NCBI RefSeq assembly: GCF_000143415.4
Contig: NW_003314312.1
Span: 1,246,409-1,310,408, forward strand
Source: Selaginella moellendorffii
Lineage: Eukaryota; Streptophyta; Lycopodiopsida; Selaginellales; Selaginellaceae
Length of the DNA: 64,000 nt
Reading direction: 5' to 3'
Of this stretch, positions 1 through 9,624 are shown piece by piece. Position 1 is the first letter of the stretch, and the number at the start of each line of letters is the position of its first letter. A program made the translations under genes and the position numbers. The notes below the pieces were generated by a model. The model did not search any database. It worked only from the letters and a program-made list of their open reading frames with translations, and had not been told where the DNA came from.

Positions 1-1214
1 TTGCTCCCACTATCCAGTAAAATCCGCACTGGATCGCCACGGAACACGCCCTCCAGCATTAAAGCTGATTCACGCGTATCCTCAAGCTCCATCTTGTTCC
101 ACACACAGTTGAGCTGACGAGCAACGATCGAAAGTCGCTTCCTCCGACCGGAATGGTCGTTCTCCTCCTCCTCACGCTGCAAAGTTTGCAACTTTTTAGT
201 ATCGGACTTACCGTGAGAAGAAGATTGGCCATTCTTCTTGTCCTGCTGCTTGTTCTTCAACTGCGGACAATCAGCCTTGTAGTGTCCAAGTTCGCCGCAA
301 TGATGACAACCCTGTCTATAATTCTTCACAAAGAACTTTTGCTTCTTGGACCCCTTTGCATCCGAGGTAGTCACCACCGACCTCAACTTGTGATGCTTGT
401 TCCCATCCTTGTGTCCACGGCGATCATCACGACGATTCTCAACAGAAGGACTCCGCGATTGCTTGCGAGACTTGTGCTTGTCATTATCAAGTCGACGAGC
501 CGCATCAAAGAGCTCCTCCAAACTCTTTGTAGGCTGAGAATGACGCAAGTGTTGCCGCATGCTCTCACTATGTAGGCCATCAATGAAGTAGGATTTGTTC
601 TGATCTGGATCCTTCGTTGGAACACGACTAATCAAGCGAGTAAGCTTCTCAATATAATCCCCAAGCGTCATTTTCCCTTGCTGGAAATGGCGAAGTTCTG
701 TACGAGCATTCTCCACGTCATAATGAGGGGCAAAACGTAAACGGAAAGCAGCCTCAAACTCATCCATGGTAGATACTGGTGATTTCTTATCCGCAACACG
801 GGACTCCTCAAGCCAATTCCACCATCGAAGACCCGCATCACGCAAAACCATCGAAATAGCCACTAAAGCCTCTGCATCTGGAGTTCCTCTAGCAGCCAAA
901 AACTTCTTCACATTGGCTAGCCAAGCAAGACACTCGTCCACACCACCATCACCGGAAAAGGTTGGAATCTTGAGTCGATCTACCAAAGAAGGTTTACTTG
1001 GAGCGCTACCCCGTCCAGCCTCGAGTGCCTCAACACGCCCACGCATGGTATCCATCATGCCATGCATCTCGTCTTGCATCTCTTGCTGATTTTTATTAAG
1101 AGCTCGCAGCTCATGAACCACATCTTGAATGGTCCAAATCTCCGCAGCTTCGTCGGCACCATCGTCGGCACCACCATCGATGATAGGATTCCAGCGTTCA
1201 GCTTGGTCGGCCAT
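1..1214 (-). CDS. Ty3/gypsy gag-protease, 5' part, open through the left edge
   Basis: Reading the minus strand from the ATG at 1214 gives an uninterrupted frame of about 404 codons that leaves the window. Seen: an N-terminal Gag region (start MADQAERWNPII), a Gag core (WLANVKKFL, LRWWNWLEE, YIEKLTRLISR), a basic RS/H-rich stretch, one CCHC zinc knuckle (CHHCGELGHYKADC, about 330-300), and the start of an aspartic protease (RILLDSGS) at the extreme left edge. Gag packages the element RNA; the protease matures the polyprotein. The gene follows its LTR and primer-binding site directly, so this is the 5' end of an element whose pol and 3' LTR lie off the window. The absence of stops contrasts with the decayed sister copy at 5532-6840 and suggests a fairly young insertion. 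Confidence 0.85.
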   Translation of the reverse strand, partial: MADQAERWNPIIDGGADDGADEAAEIWTIQDVVHELRALNKNQQEMQDEMHGMMDTMRGRVEALEAGRGSAPSKPSLVDRLKIPTFSGDGGVDECLAWLANVKKFLAARGTPDAEALVAISMVLRDAGLRWWNWLEESRVADKKSPVSTMDEFEAAFRLRFAPHYDVENARTELRHFQQGKMTLGDYIEKLTRLISRVPTKDPDQNKSYFIDGLHSESMRQHLRHSQPTKSLEELFDAARRLDNDKHKSRKQSRSPSVENRRDDRRGHKDGNKHHKLRSVVTTSDAKGSKKQKFFVKNYRQGCHHCGELGHYKADCPQLKNKQQDKKNGQSSSHGKSDTKKLQTLQREEEENDHSGRRKRLSIVARQLNCVWNKMELEDTRESALMLEGVFRGDPVRILLDSGS

Positions 1215-1225
1215 CGCAACCAATC

Positions 1226-1236
1226 CTCTGATACCA
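1226..1236 (-). other. Primer-binding site, initiator tRNA-Met type
   Basis: The minus strand reads TGGTATCAGAG one base inside the LTR end. This is the usual plant tRNA-Met primer site and fixes the orientation and LTR boundary. Confidence 0.8.
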
Positions 1237-1237
1237 A

Positions 1238-1470
1238 TGTTATGATCCGGCGCAAAAAAACAAAGATCTCGTTGCACTAGACTATGCTACGCCACCTCTT
1301 GAGGTTCCTCACCACCCAACCACCCCCGAGCTACCTCAAAAGCTCCACTGCGCTGCCGCTCCACTGTGAGCCCTAGGGTAGGTTAAGTCCCTTACCCTAA
1401 CATGCCTTAATATACCCTTGAGCCTCCCTTTGACCGACGTTGACCACGTAGTCAAAGCTGGCGCCTAACA
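1238..1470 (-). repeat. 5' LTR, 233 bp, of the left-edge gypsy element
   Basis: On the minus strand the LTR begins TGTTAGGCGC and ends GATCATAACA, giving TGTTA/TAACA inverted ends next to the primer site. It matches, with many transitions, the 233-bp LTR at 5273-5505 and a remnant at about 35645-35775. The outer end cuts straight into the reverse-transcriptase pseudogene that follows at 1471, so the element inserted there. Confidence 0.8.
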
Positions 1471-3634
1471 CATAGCCATCCAACACTTTACAAACATCAT
1501 GAATGTGCTCCTCCCACATCCCCTTTGAGTAGATCAAGACATCATCAATTAAGTCAGTAGTCACTTTTGGCATATCGCAAAGAACCTTATCCATCATCCA
1601 TTAAAAAGTTGCTGGAGTATTGTTCAAACCAAACAGTGTCACCAAAAACTCTTACAAACTAAATGGTGTACGAAAAATAGTCTTAAGAATATCTTTTTTA
1701 GCCATTGGTATTTGCCAGCACCCAGAAGCAAGATCTAGCTTGGTGAACCAACGACTTCGCCCCAAATGATCCAAGAGATTAGCAGTATGAGGAAGAGGGT
1801 ACATATTTGGGGTCGTCACTTCGTTTAACGAATGATAGTCGATGCAGAAATGAATACTCCCATCAAGCTTCATCACAAAATGAGGTTCACATGCCCAAGG
1901 ACTCCGTGACTTCCGAATAACACCCTTCTCCAACATCTCCTTGACATTTGCATGTAAAATCTTGATCTCCTTGGGTGATTGACGACGAACATGAACCATG
2001 ATTGGACGAGCATCCCCGGTTGGAATCGGATGACATATGGCAATCTTGGCCCCAGACGATAGGTCAAATTCAAAGAGATTAGAATACTCCTTCATGAGCT
2101 GGTTAACCGCTACAACACAAAGATTATCAGAGGGATTGAAAAAGGGAAGAGTAGAACAAGATGGAAATATAGGAGGAAATAGTGAGGGGACAAAAGTAAT
2201 GGAAGCAAAGGTAAAAGTAGAGGGATGAAGAGGTATGGAAGTAAGAGGAATGGATGAAATATAAGGAAGTATGAGACAAGGGGGAGAAGTCTCAAAGTCA
2301 CACTTGGCATGATTGTGCTGCAACCAATCTATACCAAGGATGAAGTTAAAAGCTTGATTCGGCACCACCCATAATGATTGCAAGTGAAGCTTGAGATCAC
2401 CCACATGCACAACCAGGTCTGCCTCATCCTGTGCACATGCATGTATATGGCCATTTCCATAAAGAATGAAAACTGGTTCCGCTACACGACACAAGTGTAG
2501 ATGGCAATGTGTGGCAATAGGTCAAGCAATAGAAGATAAACTCAAACCTGTATCAACCAACACGGAGAGAATAATAGGAGACCTCTTGTTATAAAAATGA
2601 GCTTGGAAAGTAAACACTAGATGAACTGGTGCCGAGTGAACCCCTTGATAATACTCCTAAAAGAAAGATGGAGGGGTCACTGACTTATTCCCGCAAAGTC
2701 CCTCCATTACTCGTGCGACTCCTCATTTCCCGGATGCATCTCGGTGTCCAGACCCTCTACTGCAACAGCACTAACAGAACGTTGTTGACACCAAGGTCTC
2801 CACCCAGGAAATGCAGGTCACCAATTCGGAAAACGCCGACAACGCCGATAAGTATGACCAACTTCATCATACGCCTGGCAGCAAACATCATGGCCACGAC
2901 CACGTTCTTGCTCTTGTCCTTGGACTCAAGTAGTAGCAGTATCAACCTCCATTGGAACAGGACCATCACTCATAGGAAGTGGAGCTGAAGGATGTGCAGT
3001 GAGAAGTGGAAGAGGCGACGTCTCATAACGTTGTGCTAAGTGAAGAGCATCGTTAAGGGTGGTGGGAGCAAGTGCATGCATAAGTCCAACAAGATCTTGT
3101 CGAAGTGCTAGCCACAACATTCCTAGCTTAATCTGCTCCGACATATTTGGCTCCACATAAAGCAAAAGACTTCAGAAACGAATGCTAAATTGCATTACCG
3201 ACTAGATGGCCCTTGGCAAAGATGATGCAATTGTTGATAGGCATCATCACAATTGTTGGCATGAATGCGCATTTAAAGATGTCCGGGAGAACACTCCAAT
3301 CCCCACAAGTGGCTACGCTCAAACCATTGTACCACTGCAATGCCATCCCTTGGAGACACATGGGAAACTCACGCAAACGTTGAGTATCATCCCAAGAATG
3401 ATATGTGGCAATCACCATGAAGTGATCGAATAAATAGTACACATCATCCCCAGGATTCCGGCAAAAGAACTCCGGCCAAATGTGAGGATTGGCACCAAGA
3501 GCAGGAGGAGGTGTACCATATGCCATGAATGCCGCCATCAACTTAGTTTGGTTGTTCAATTGCAAGCGCATAGCATCAAGAAATTGTACCAATTGCTGCT
3601 CCAAAGACAAAGGAGGAGATTGCTGATCTGCCAT
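1471..3634 (-). pseudogene. Ty3/gypsy gag-protease-RT fragment (second family), broken
   Basis: From the minus-strand ATG at 3634 a Gag-like protein (start MADQQSPPLSLEQQ) runs to about 3185, then continues after frameshifts near 3180 and 2990. A long frame 2494-1652 holds a retroviral-type protease segment (FILGIDWLQHN) and the N-terminal half of reverse transcriptase (FVMKLDGSIHFCIDYHSLNE, WFTKLDLASGCWQI). The catalytic motif survives as DDVLIYSKG near 1530-1510, out of frame with the preceding part. The RT is then cut at 1470 by the LTR of the left-edge element; RNase H and integrase are absent. Dead retroelement fragment. Confidence 0.8.
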
Positions 3635-4320
3635 GAAGATGAATGAAAAGGAAAGAGCAAAAGAAGAGAAATAACAAAAGGCTAGAAGGAAATGGAGATC
3701 TAGACAATGCAAAAAGCTAGATCTAAACCAAAATCCTGAAAGAAAAGAACAAAAGAAAGGAAATGGAAAAAGTTAGATCTAAATCAAAATCCTAAATCCA
3801 AACACTCCTCAGGGACAATCAAAGGTGCCCCTTAACTCCACCAATGTGAGTGCTTGGAATATAGAAAGGGAATATAGAAAATGTCCATATCAATTAGCCC
3901 AAAAACCCTAGTTTATATACATGAGCGAGTGGTCTGAATTGAAACCAATCCAACAGCTACCAAAATTTTACTATGCTAATATTAGTATACGGCATTGTAG
4001 CCATACACTTGGCCCTCACAAGTCCTTTTTTAATGAATTACAAGAAAATAAAAAATGTGATAATTTTAAAAGTAGTTCAGCTTTAGGAAAGATCGGTTCT
4101 TATGAATTTTGTCTTTCTAAATGACTCAATATAATAGAAACTTTTGACCCAAGTATTTACATGTTTCAATATTTAAAAGTTCATCAAAACTGTCATTTTT
4201 TTCAGCTTAAATTTCTTTGATAAGACTTCTAGTTGACTATATTGACTTGAGTGACTTGTGCTGAGTTGAGCTTAACTCAACTTTGGACCATCCCCATCTA
4301 AAAATTGAATAAAGCAAGCA
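3635..4320. other. AT-rich spacer, no gene recognised
   Basis: No convincing reading frame or RNA gene. The part just upstream of the Gag ATG at 3634 (to about 3850) may be untranslated leader or LTR of the neighbouring gypsy fragment, but I see no LTR pair or primer site. Confidence 0.4.
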
Positions 4321-4739
4321 TCAAGAGTTTTGTATGAAAAGATTGGCAACTTTTTACTACCTATTGACTTCACTCAAAATGATGTAGATTCAAGAGGCTC
4401 TCTTTACATGGAGCACAACTAGATGATATTGATTAGGCTCTATGTCAATAACACACTAATCATTATGGAGAACATGGTTATTTCACTTGCTGTTAAGGAG
4501 TAGTTGTCTTCAAGGTTTACCATGGTCAATATTGGACCAATCAAGTACTGCCTTGGCAGCCAAATTTGTCATTGCAATGATGTCATGGACCTATCTTAAG
4601 CTCATTATGTTTTTGATCTTTTGAATTATTTTCAAATATAAAACACAAAGCTAATACCAACACCAACAACTTCTAGCTACATCCTTATAGCTCAACAGAT
4701 CAGAGGACCACCATGCTATGATGACTGGTGTATCATACT

Positions 4740-5265
4740 GATAAGCCATTGGCAGCCTACTATACTTAATAGTGTGCACACATCAAGATATCACATTCCT
4801 TGTGAGAATTGTCTCCTAGTTCATAGAGAATCCAAGTTGGGCACACTGGGTTGCTGTGAAAGGATTTTCTGCTACCTTATTAATATTGTCAACTATGGCT
4901 TTGTTTATGAAGAAGTTCTAGAGGTAGAGTTTGATTGGAGCAGATATGCTGATGCTAACGTTGCTGGAGATCTAGATTTTTGCAAATCCACATTAGATTA
5001 TTATTTTAACTTGGGCTTTGCATTGATCATATGGTCCAACAAGAAATAGGACATCACCATACTAAAGTAGAGTGTGTGATGCTGATAGCAATGACACAGG
5101 ATGCTCTTTGGCTACACAAAAATCTCTTGTGAGAGATTATACCAATCTTCTATGACAATGAGAGTGTTATTGCTCTCACAAAGGACATATGACATCATGG
5201 AAGGACAAATCATATTTAAACTAGATTTCACATTATCCAAGAACATATTTGTAAGGGAACTTTTA
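4740..5265 (+). pseudogene. Ty1/copia RNase H remnant
   Basis: Plus-strand translation gives YADANVAGDLDFCKSTLDYY followed by ALIIWSNKK, the usual copia pattern of a D-A-D-W-A-G-D-like motif and a SWSSKKQ-like motif. A broken continuation (around 5060-5230) resembles the copia stretch with a DNxSAIALxKNP motif. Several stops interrupt it. The flanking 4330-4740 may hold decayed copia RT but is too degraded to claim. No LTRs were seen. Confidence 0.6.
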
Positions 5266-5272
5266 AGTCTTA

Positions 5273-5505
5273 TATTAGGCTCTAGCTTTAACCATGTGTT
5301 CAATGTTGGTCAAAAGGAGGCTCAAGGGTATATTAAAGCATGTTATGGTAAGGAACTGAACCTACCCTAGGGCTCAAAATGGAACGGCGGCACAATGGAG
5401 CTTTTGAGGTAGCTCGGGGGTGGTTGGGTGGTGAGGAACCTCAAGAGGAGGTGTGGAATAGTTTAAGAAGACTAGATCTTTATCTTTTTGCCCTGGATCA
5501 TAACA
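5273..5505 (+). repeat. Decayed 233-bp gypsy LTR
   Basis: Same length and order as the LTR at 1238-1470, but in opposite orientation and with many C-to-T/G-to-A type differences; the first base pair of the terminal TG has decayed to TA. A primer-binding site (TGGTATCAGAG) follows at 5507-5517. Confidence 0.75.
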
Positions 5506-5531
5506 TTGGTATCAGAGGGAGGTTGGTTACG

Positions 5532-6840
5532 ATGGCCAACCAAGCTAAACGCTAGAATCCTATTGTCGATGGTGGTGCTGATGATGGTGCCGATGGAGCT
5601 GCGGAGGTTTGGACCATTCAAGATGTTGTTCATGAGTTGCGAGCCCTTAACTGAAATCAGCAAGAGATGCAAGATGAAATGCATGGCATGATGGATACCA
5701 TGTGTGAGCATGTTGAGGCACTCAAGGCTGGATATGGTAGCACTCCAAGTAAGCCTTCCTTGATATATCGACTCAAGATTCCAACTTTTTTCAATGATGG
5801 TGGTGTGAACGAGTGTTTCACTTGGCTAGCCAATGTGAAGAAGTTTTTGGTTGCTAAAGGAACTCTATATGCAAATGCTTTAGTGGCTATTCTAATGGTT
5901 TTGTGTGATAGGGGTCTTCAGTGGTGGAATTGACTTGAGAGTCCCGTGTTGCGGATAAAAAGCCACCAATGTCTACCATAAATGAGTTTGAGGCTACTTT
6001 TCATCTATGTTTTGCCCCTCATTACGACCTGGAGAATGCTCATACAGAACTTTAAAATTTTCAGCAAGGAAAAATAACACCTGGGAACTATATTGAGAAG
6101 CTTATTCACTTGATTAGTTGTGTTCTCATAAAGGATCTAGATCAGAAAAAGTCCTACTTCATTGATGGCCTTCATAGTGAAAGTATGCGGCAACACTTAC
6201 ATCATTCTCAGTCTACAAAGAGTTTGGAGGAGCTTTTTGATGCAACTAGTCAACTTGACAATGACAAGCACAAATCTCATAAGCATTCAAGAAGTCCTTC
6301 TGTCAAGAATTTTCATGATGATCATCATGGACATAAGGATGGAAACAAGCATCACAAGCTGAAGTCTGTGGTGGTTATTTTGGATGCAAAGGGGTCAAAG
6401 AAGTAGAAGTTCTTTATGAAGAATTATAGATAGGGTTGTCATAATTGCGGCAAGTTTGGACACTATAAGACTAATTGTCTACAGCTGAAGAACAAATAGC
6501 AAGGCAAGAAGAATGGCCAATCTTCTACTTACGGTAAGTTACATATTAAAAAGTTGCAAATTTTGTAGTGTGAGGACGATGGGGATGACCATTCTGGTCG
6601 GAAGAAGAGGCTTTCGATCATTTCTCATCAACTCAATTATGTTTGAAACGAGATGGAGCTCGAGGACACTCATGAATCAACTTTAATGTTGGAGGGCGTG
6701 TTTCGTGGCGGTCCAGTGTGGATTTTACTAGATAGCGGGAGTAATGACAACTTTGTTTCGGCAAAGTTTATTGTGGAGCATGGTTTGGTGACACGAGGAG
6801 TTCTTCCATATATAGTGGAAGGTGTAGCTACCTCTGCTTA
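5532..6840 (+). pseudogene. Decayed gag-protease of the 233-bp-LTR gypsy family
   Basis: Homologous along its length to the open frame at 1-1214. It contains the coiled N-terminal segment (HELRALN, QQEMQDEMHGMMDTM), the Gag core (PTFFNDGGVNECFTWLANV), a zinc-knuckle region reduced by a stop near 6430, and a protease start (WILLDSGSNDNFVS) at about 6720. In-frame stops occur early (after QAKR, after RALN, near 5933, 6405 and 6840). Differences from the intact copy are mostly transitions, as expected for long-methylated DNA. The element ends without RT. Confidence 0.8.
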
Positions 6841-7015
6841 GCATTTTGATGCTTATGTAGTGGGGCTGGAAGTGTTGGTTTGCTGAACGTGTATGTACAT
6901 TCCCCATGTCCCAATGGGACTAATACAAAAACTAAGTGTGCCGCCCTCTCATTGAGCTACTCTACATGATCGTCATATGTCGCAGCTAGACCTAGTCCTA
7001 GAGTAGAAGTGGACG
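6841..7015. other. Short unassigned spacer
   Basis: Nothing recognisable between the end of the protease remnant and the 3' end of the LINE. Confidence 0.3.
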
Positions 7016-7019
7016 TGGT

Positions 7020-9193
7020 CATCTCAAGTGAATCATGTTGATGTCCAAGTCTCCTCCACGAGCTAACCTTAGAACAGAGTCTAGAGGGCACCACTGCCAG
7101 CAAATCTCACCACCTCCCAATCTGCCGAAGCATGGGAGCCACTTGGATCTCCACTCCTCGAGCTGCCTTGGTTTCGCCCGCTCTTTCAGGATGGTGTAGT
7201 GAAGACGCACCACTGCAAGAGTGAGTCTCCACCACGTTGCCACCACTGCTGATATTCTCGCTTGTTGCCCATCAAAGCAACAATGATTCCGTGCCTCCTA
7301 GAGTGCCTGCACTCCTGTTGCCCTCCAAATGGACCAGCACTCATGGCCCATTGCCTCCCAGATGGACATCCCAACTTCAGCCCCTGTCGCGTCCCACCAG
7401 ATTCGCATGTTCCATTTGTGTCATTCATAGCAACGAATACGCCTCCAAGCTGGACCAATGGCTGGACCTCTAGCTCCCTCGAACCAGTGGAGGATATCCC
7501 CACACCGAGCCTCGAACTCTGGAATGTCTCCGAGTTCCTACGTCGCCTTGAAGATCTGTCGCCATACTTCTCTCGCCACGTCACATTCCCATAGTGCATG
7601 TCACACTGTCTCCAGCTCGCCGCACTCCTTGCATCATCGGCATGCTTCTTCCTGGAACCACTGTCCTACCAGCAACCCGTTATTTGCCACCAACCAAGAG
7701 GTGGCCTTGACTTTCTCCTGTACCGGTAGTTTCCAGAACGCAAGTGTGTTGCCCACCACCTGATTTGCTTTAACTCCTTGCTCGATCCATTTCTTCCAGA
7801 GCTTGGGGATCTCCTCTCTGGCCTCCTCCTTGCTGGTCAAGAGACCATCCCTTGCTTCTTTGATGCCAAAGGAGAAGAAGCTCCTCACTCCTTGTTTCCA
7901 TGCTGCGGGGTCCCAATCCAGATCCTCGATGAGCTGCTGTCGCCACCATATGAGAATGCCATTCCCCTCTAGTGTGGCCAACGATTGAACCACCACTGAT
8001 TGCTTCAGAGCCTGTCGTATTACTCGAATCCTGCCCTTGACTTCATCATCCATCACCATTGTTCATCCCCTGCTAGCAGCAGCATGTCGCCTCTCAAGAC
8101 CCGAAAAGGATGCTCGACATTTTCGTCTGGAGACACAACGAACCACACCTCCACATCTCTGTCCTCCCAAGCTGGTGTTGGGGCCGTAAACACCCATGTC
8201 CAGGCCCCCAAGCTGACTAGTTCCCTATCTGGCTCCACGTCCCATTGCAGAGCCACAAAGTCTCCAGGTTTAAGACAACACCTAGGCCAAAGCAGCCCCT
8301 TCTTCGCCTCACTCACTGCTTTGATAATGCGAAGAAGATCAAGGTGGACTTTCCTCCACCATCCCGGGTTAAAGACCTGCATATGTCTCGTAGTTTTCCT
8401 CCTGTCCTTGTCCAAAACCCGCACTAGTTGCTTGAGAGTCCAGAAGTCTGCGCTATGTAGCTTTCTCCAGATTGTGTAGTGGTCCTCTCTGCCCAGTGTC
8501 CTGTCATCCAGCTTGAAGAGGTCATTGAAGAATAGGGGCTGGTTCAACCAGTCCTCTGCTTGCCTTGACAAATCCCTACTGACTAGAAACGCGCTCCATA
8601 ACCTGAGAAACCCCTGGACCAGAGTGCCCCCCTTGACTTCTTGCTTCGGCCCCTCGGCAAAGAGCCAATGTGGATCCTCCTCCCACGGTCTTGCAGTGTT
8701 GTGCTTGGGCCGGATTGCCAACAAGTTCTGCCTAAACATAAGTCTCCAAGGTTGGTTACTTGGTTAAAGGCCCATGAGGAGGATTTTGTACTGTAGCACC
8801 TTCGCCATATCGCTTGGATTGATTACTCCAAGTCCTCCCAAGACTCACGAATGTGCTGTAGATTGCCATGTGACCTTGGCCATGCTCCTCCCTGTGACTA
8901 GTGCGCCCCGCCACAAAAACTGACAAACCATCATGCGTACCTTTCTAAGAGTGCGTTCTGGGACAAGCCAGATGGAGAGGTGGTACCAAATGCTGGGCAG
9001 AATGATGCTCCTGGCTACTACCACTCTCACTGGCAAGTCGAGTTTCCGGGGAGCCCACTTCTAGATTGACGTTCGTACCTGTTAGAGCAAGGTGTCATCC
9101 TGGAGTGCTGCATTGAACCAAGTACCAACCTAAATCCCTAGGTACCTGGCGTCCTCTCCTGGTTTGAGCCACTAGAAGCCGATGCTCTGTCCC
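7020..9193 (-). mobile_element. LINE, 3' portion (ORF2 C-terminal region)
   Basis: Minus-strand fragment of a plant L1-type non-LTR retrotransposon. Reading from 9190 downward it shows the post-RT region (WLKPGEDARYLGI, then SIILPSIWYHLSIW and VCQFLWRGALVTG), and near 7680-7540 a zinc-binding RT-associated domain (ATSWLVANNGLLVG, then CKECGELETV). Stops and frameshifts make it inactive. The left boundary near 7020 is approximate; no clear poly-A tail was seen. The upstream half of the same LINE is found at 21414-21766 and 29287 onward: joining 21418 to 9193 across the inserted DNA transposon restores the LINE frame exactly. Confidence 0.85.
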
Positions 9194-9217
9194 AAGCTCT
9201 ATTTCGTTAAAGTGGGA
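9190..9217. repeat. Left TSD (9190-9193, TCCC) and left 24-bp TIR (9194-9217)
   Basis: The TIR begins AAGCTCTATTTCGTTAAAGT and continues GGGA. Its inner end GTGGGA pairs with TCCCAC at 9227-9232, making a small subterminal hairpin. The same end is found at 53802 in copy 2. Confidence 0.9.
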
Positions 9218-9568
9218 ATTGTCATTATCCCACTTGTAAAATAAGGTTTCCAAACCTTTATATAGTATATAAATATAACAAAATTCAACTGCATTGAGGC
9301 ACATGCCATTTTATTTTAAACAAGGAAATGTCTACTCAATCACTTCTCACTGCTTCACCTCTCTCTTCTCCTTGTCATCGTCGTCCAATTTCTTTCCATC
9401 CTTTTAATATTGGCTCAGTTGCTCCGAGTCTAGGTGGAGCCCAAGTCCCCATTCAATCTTTACTTTCCCCTTATTAATAAAACAACTTCGTAGACTTCCA
9501 ATAACATGCTGTAACACTTCTAGTATAATGCAAATCCTCTCAAAGAATTGTCTTTTAATATTAATACA

Positions 9569-9590
9569 ATGGCATGGAACCCCATGCCAT
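9569..9590. repeat. 22-bp palindrome, 3' flank of the fusion gene
   Basis: Arms ATGGCATGG and CCATGCCAT around AACC. Copy 2 equivalent at 54188-54209. Confidence 0.8.
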
Positions 9591-9624
9591 AATAAGTTAC
9601 ATTTTTAAATAAATACATGCCATC

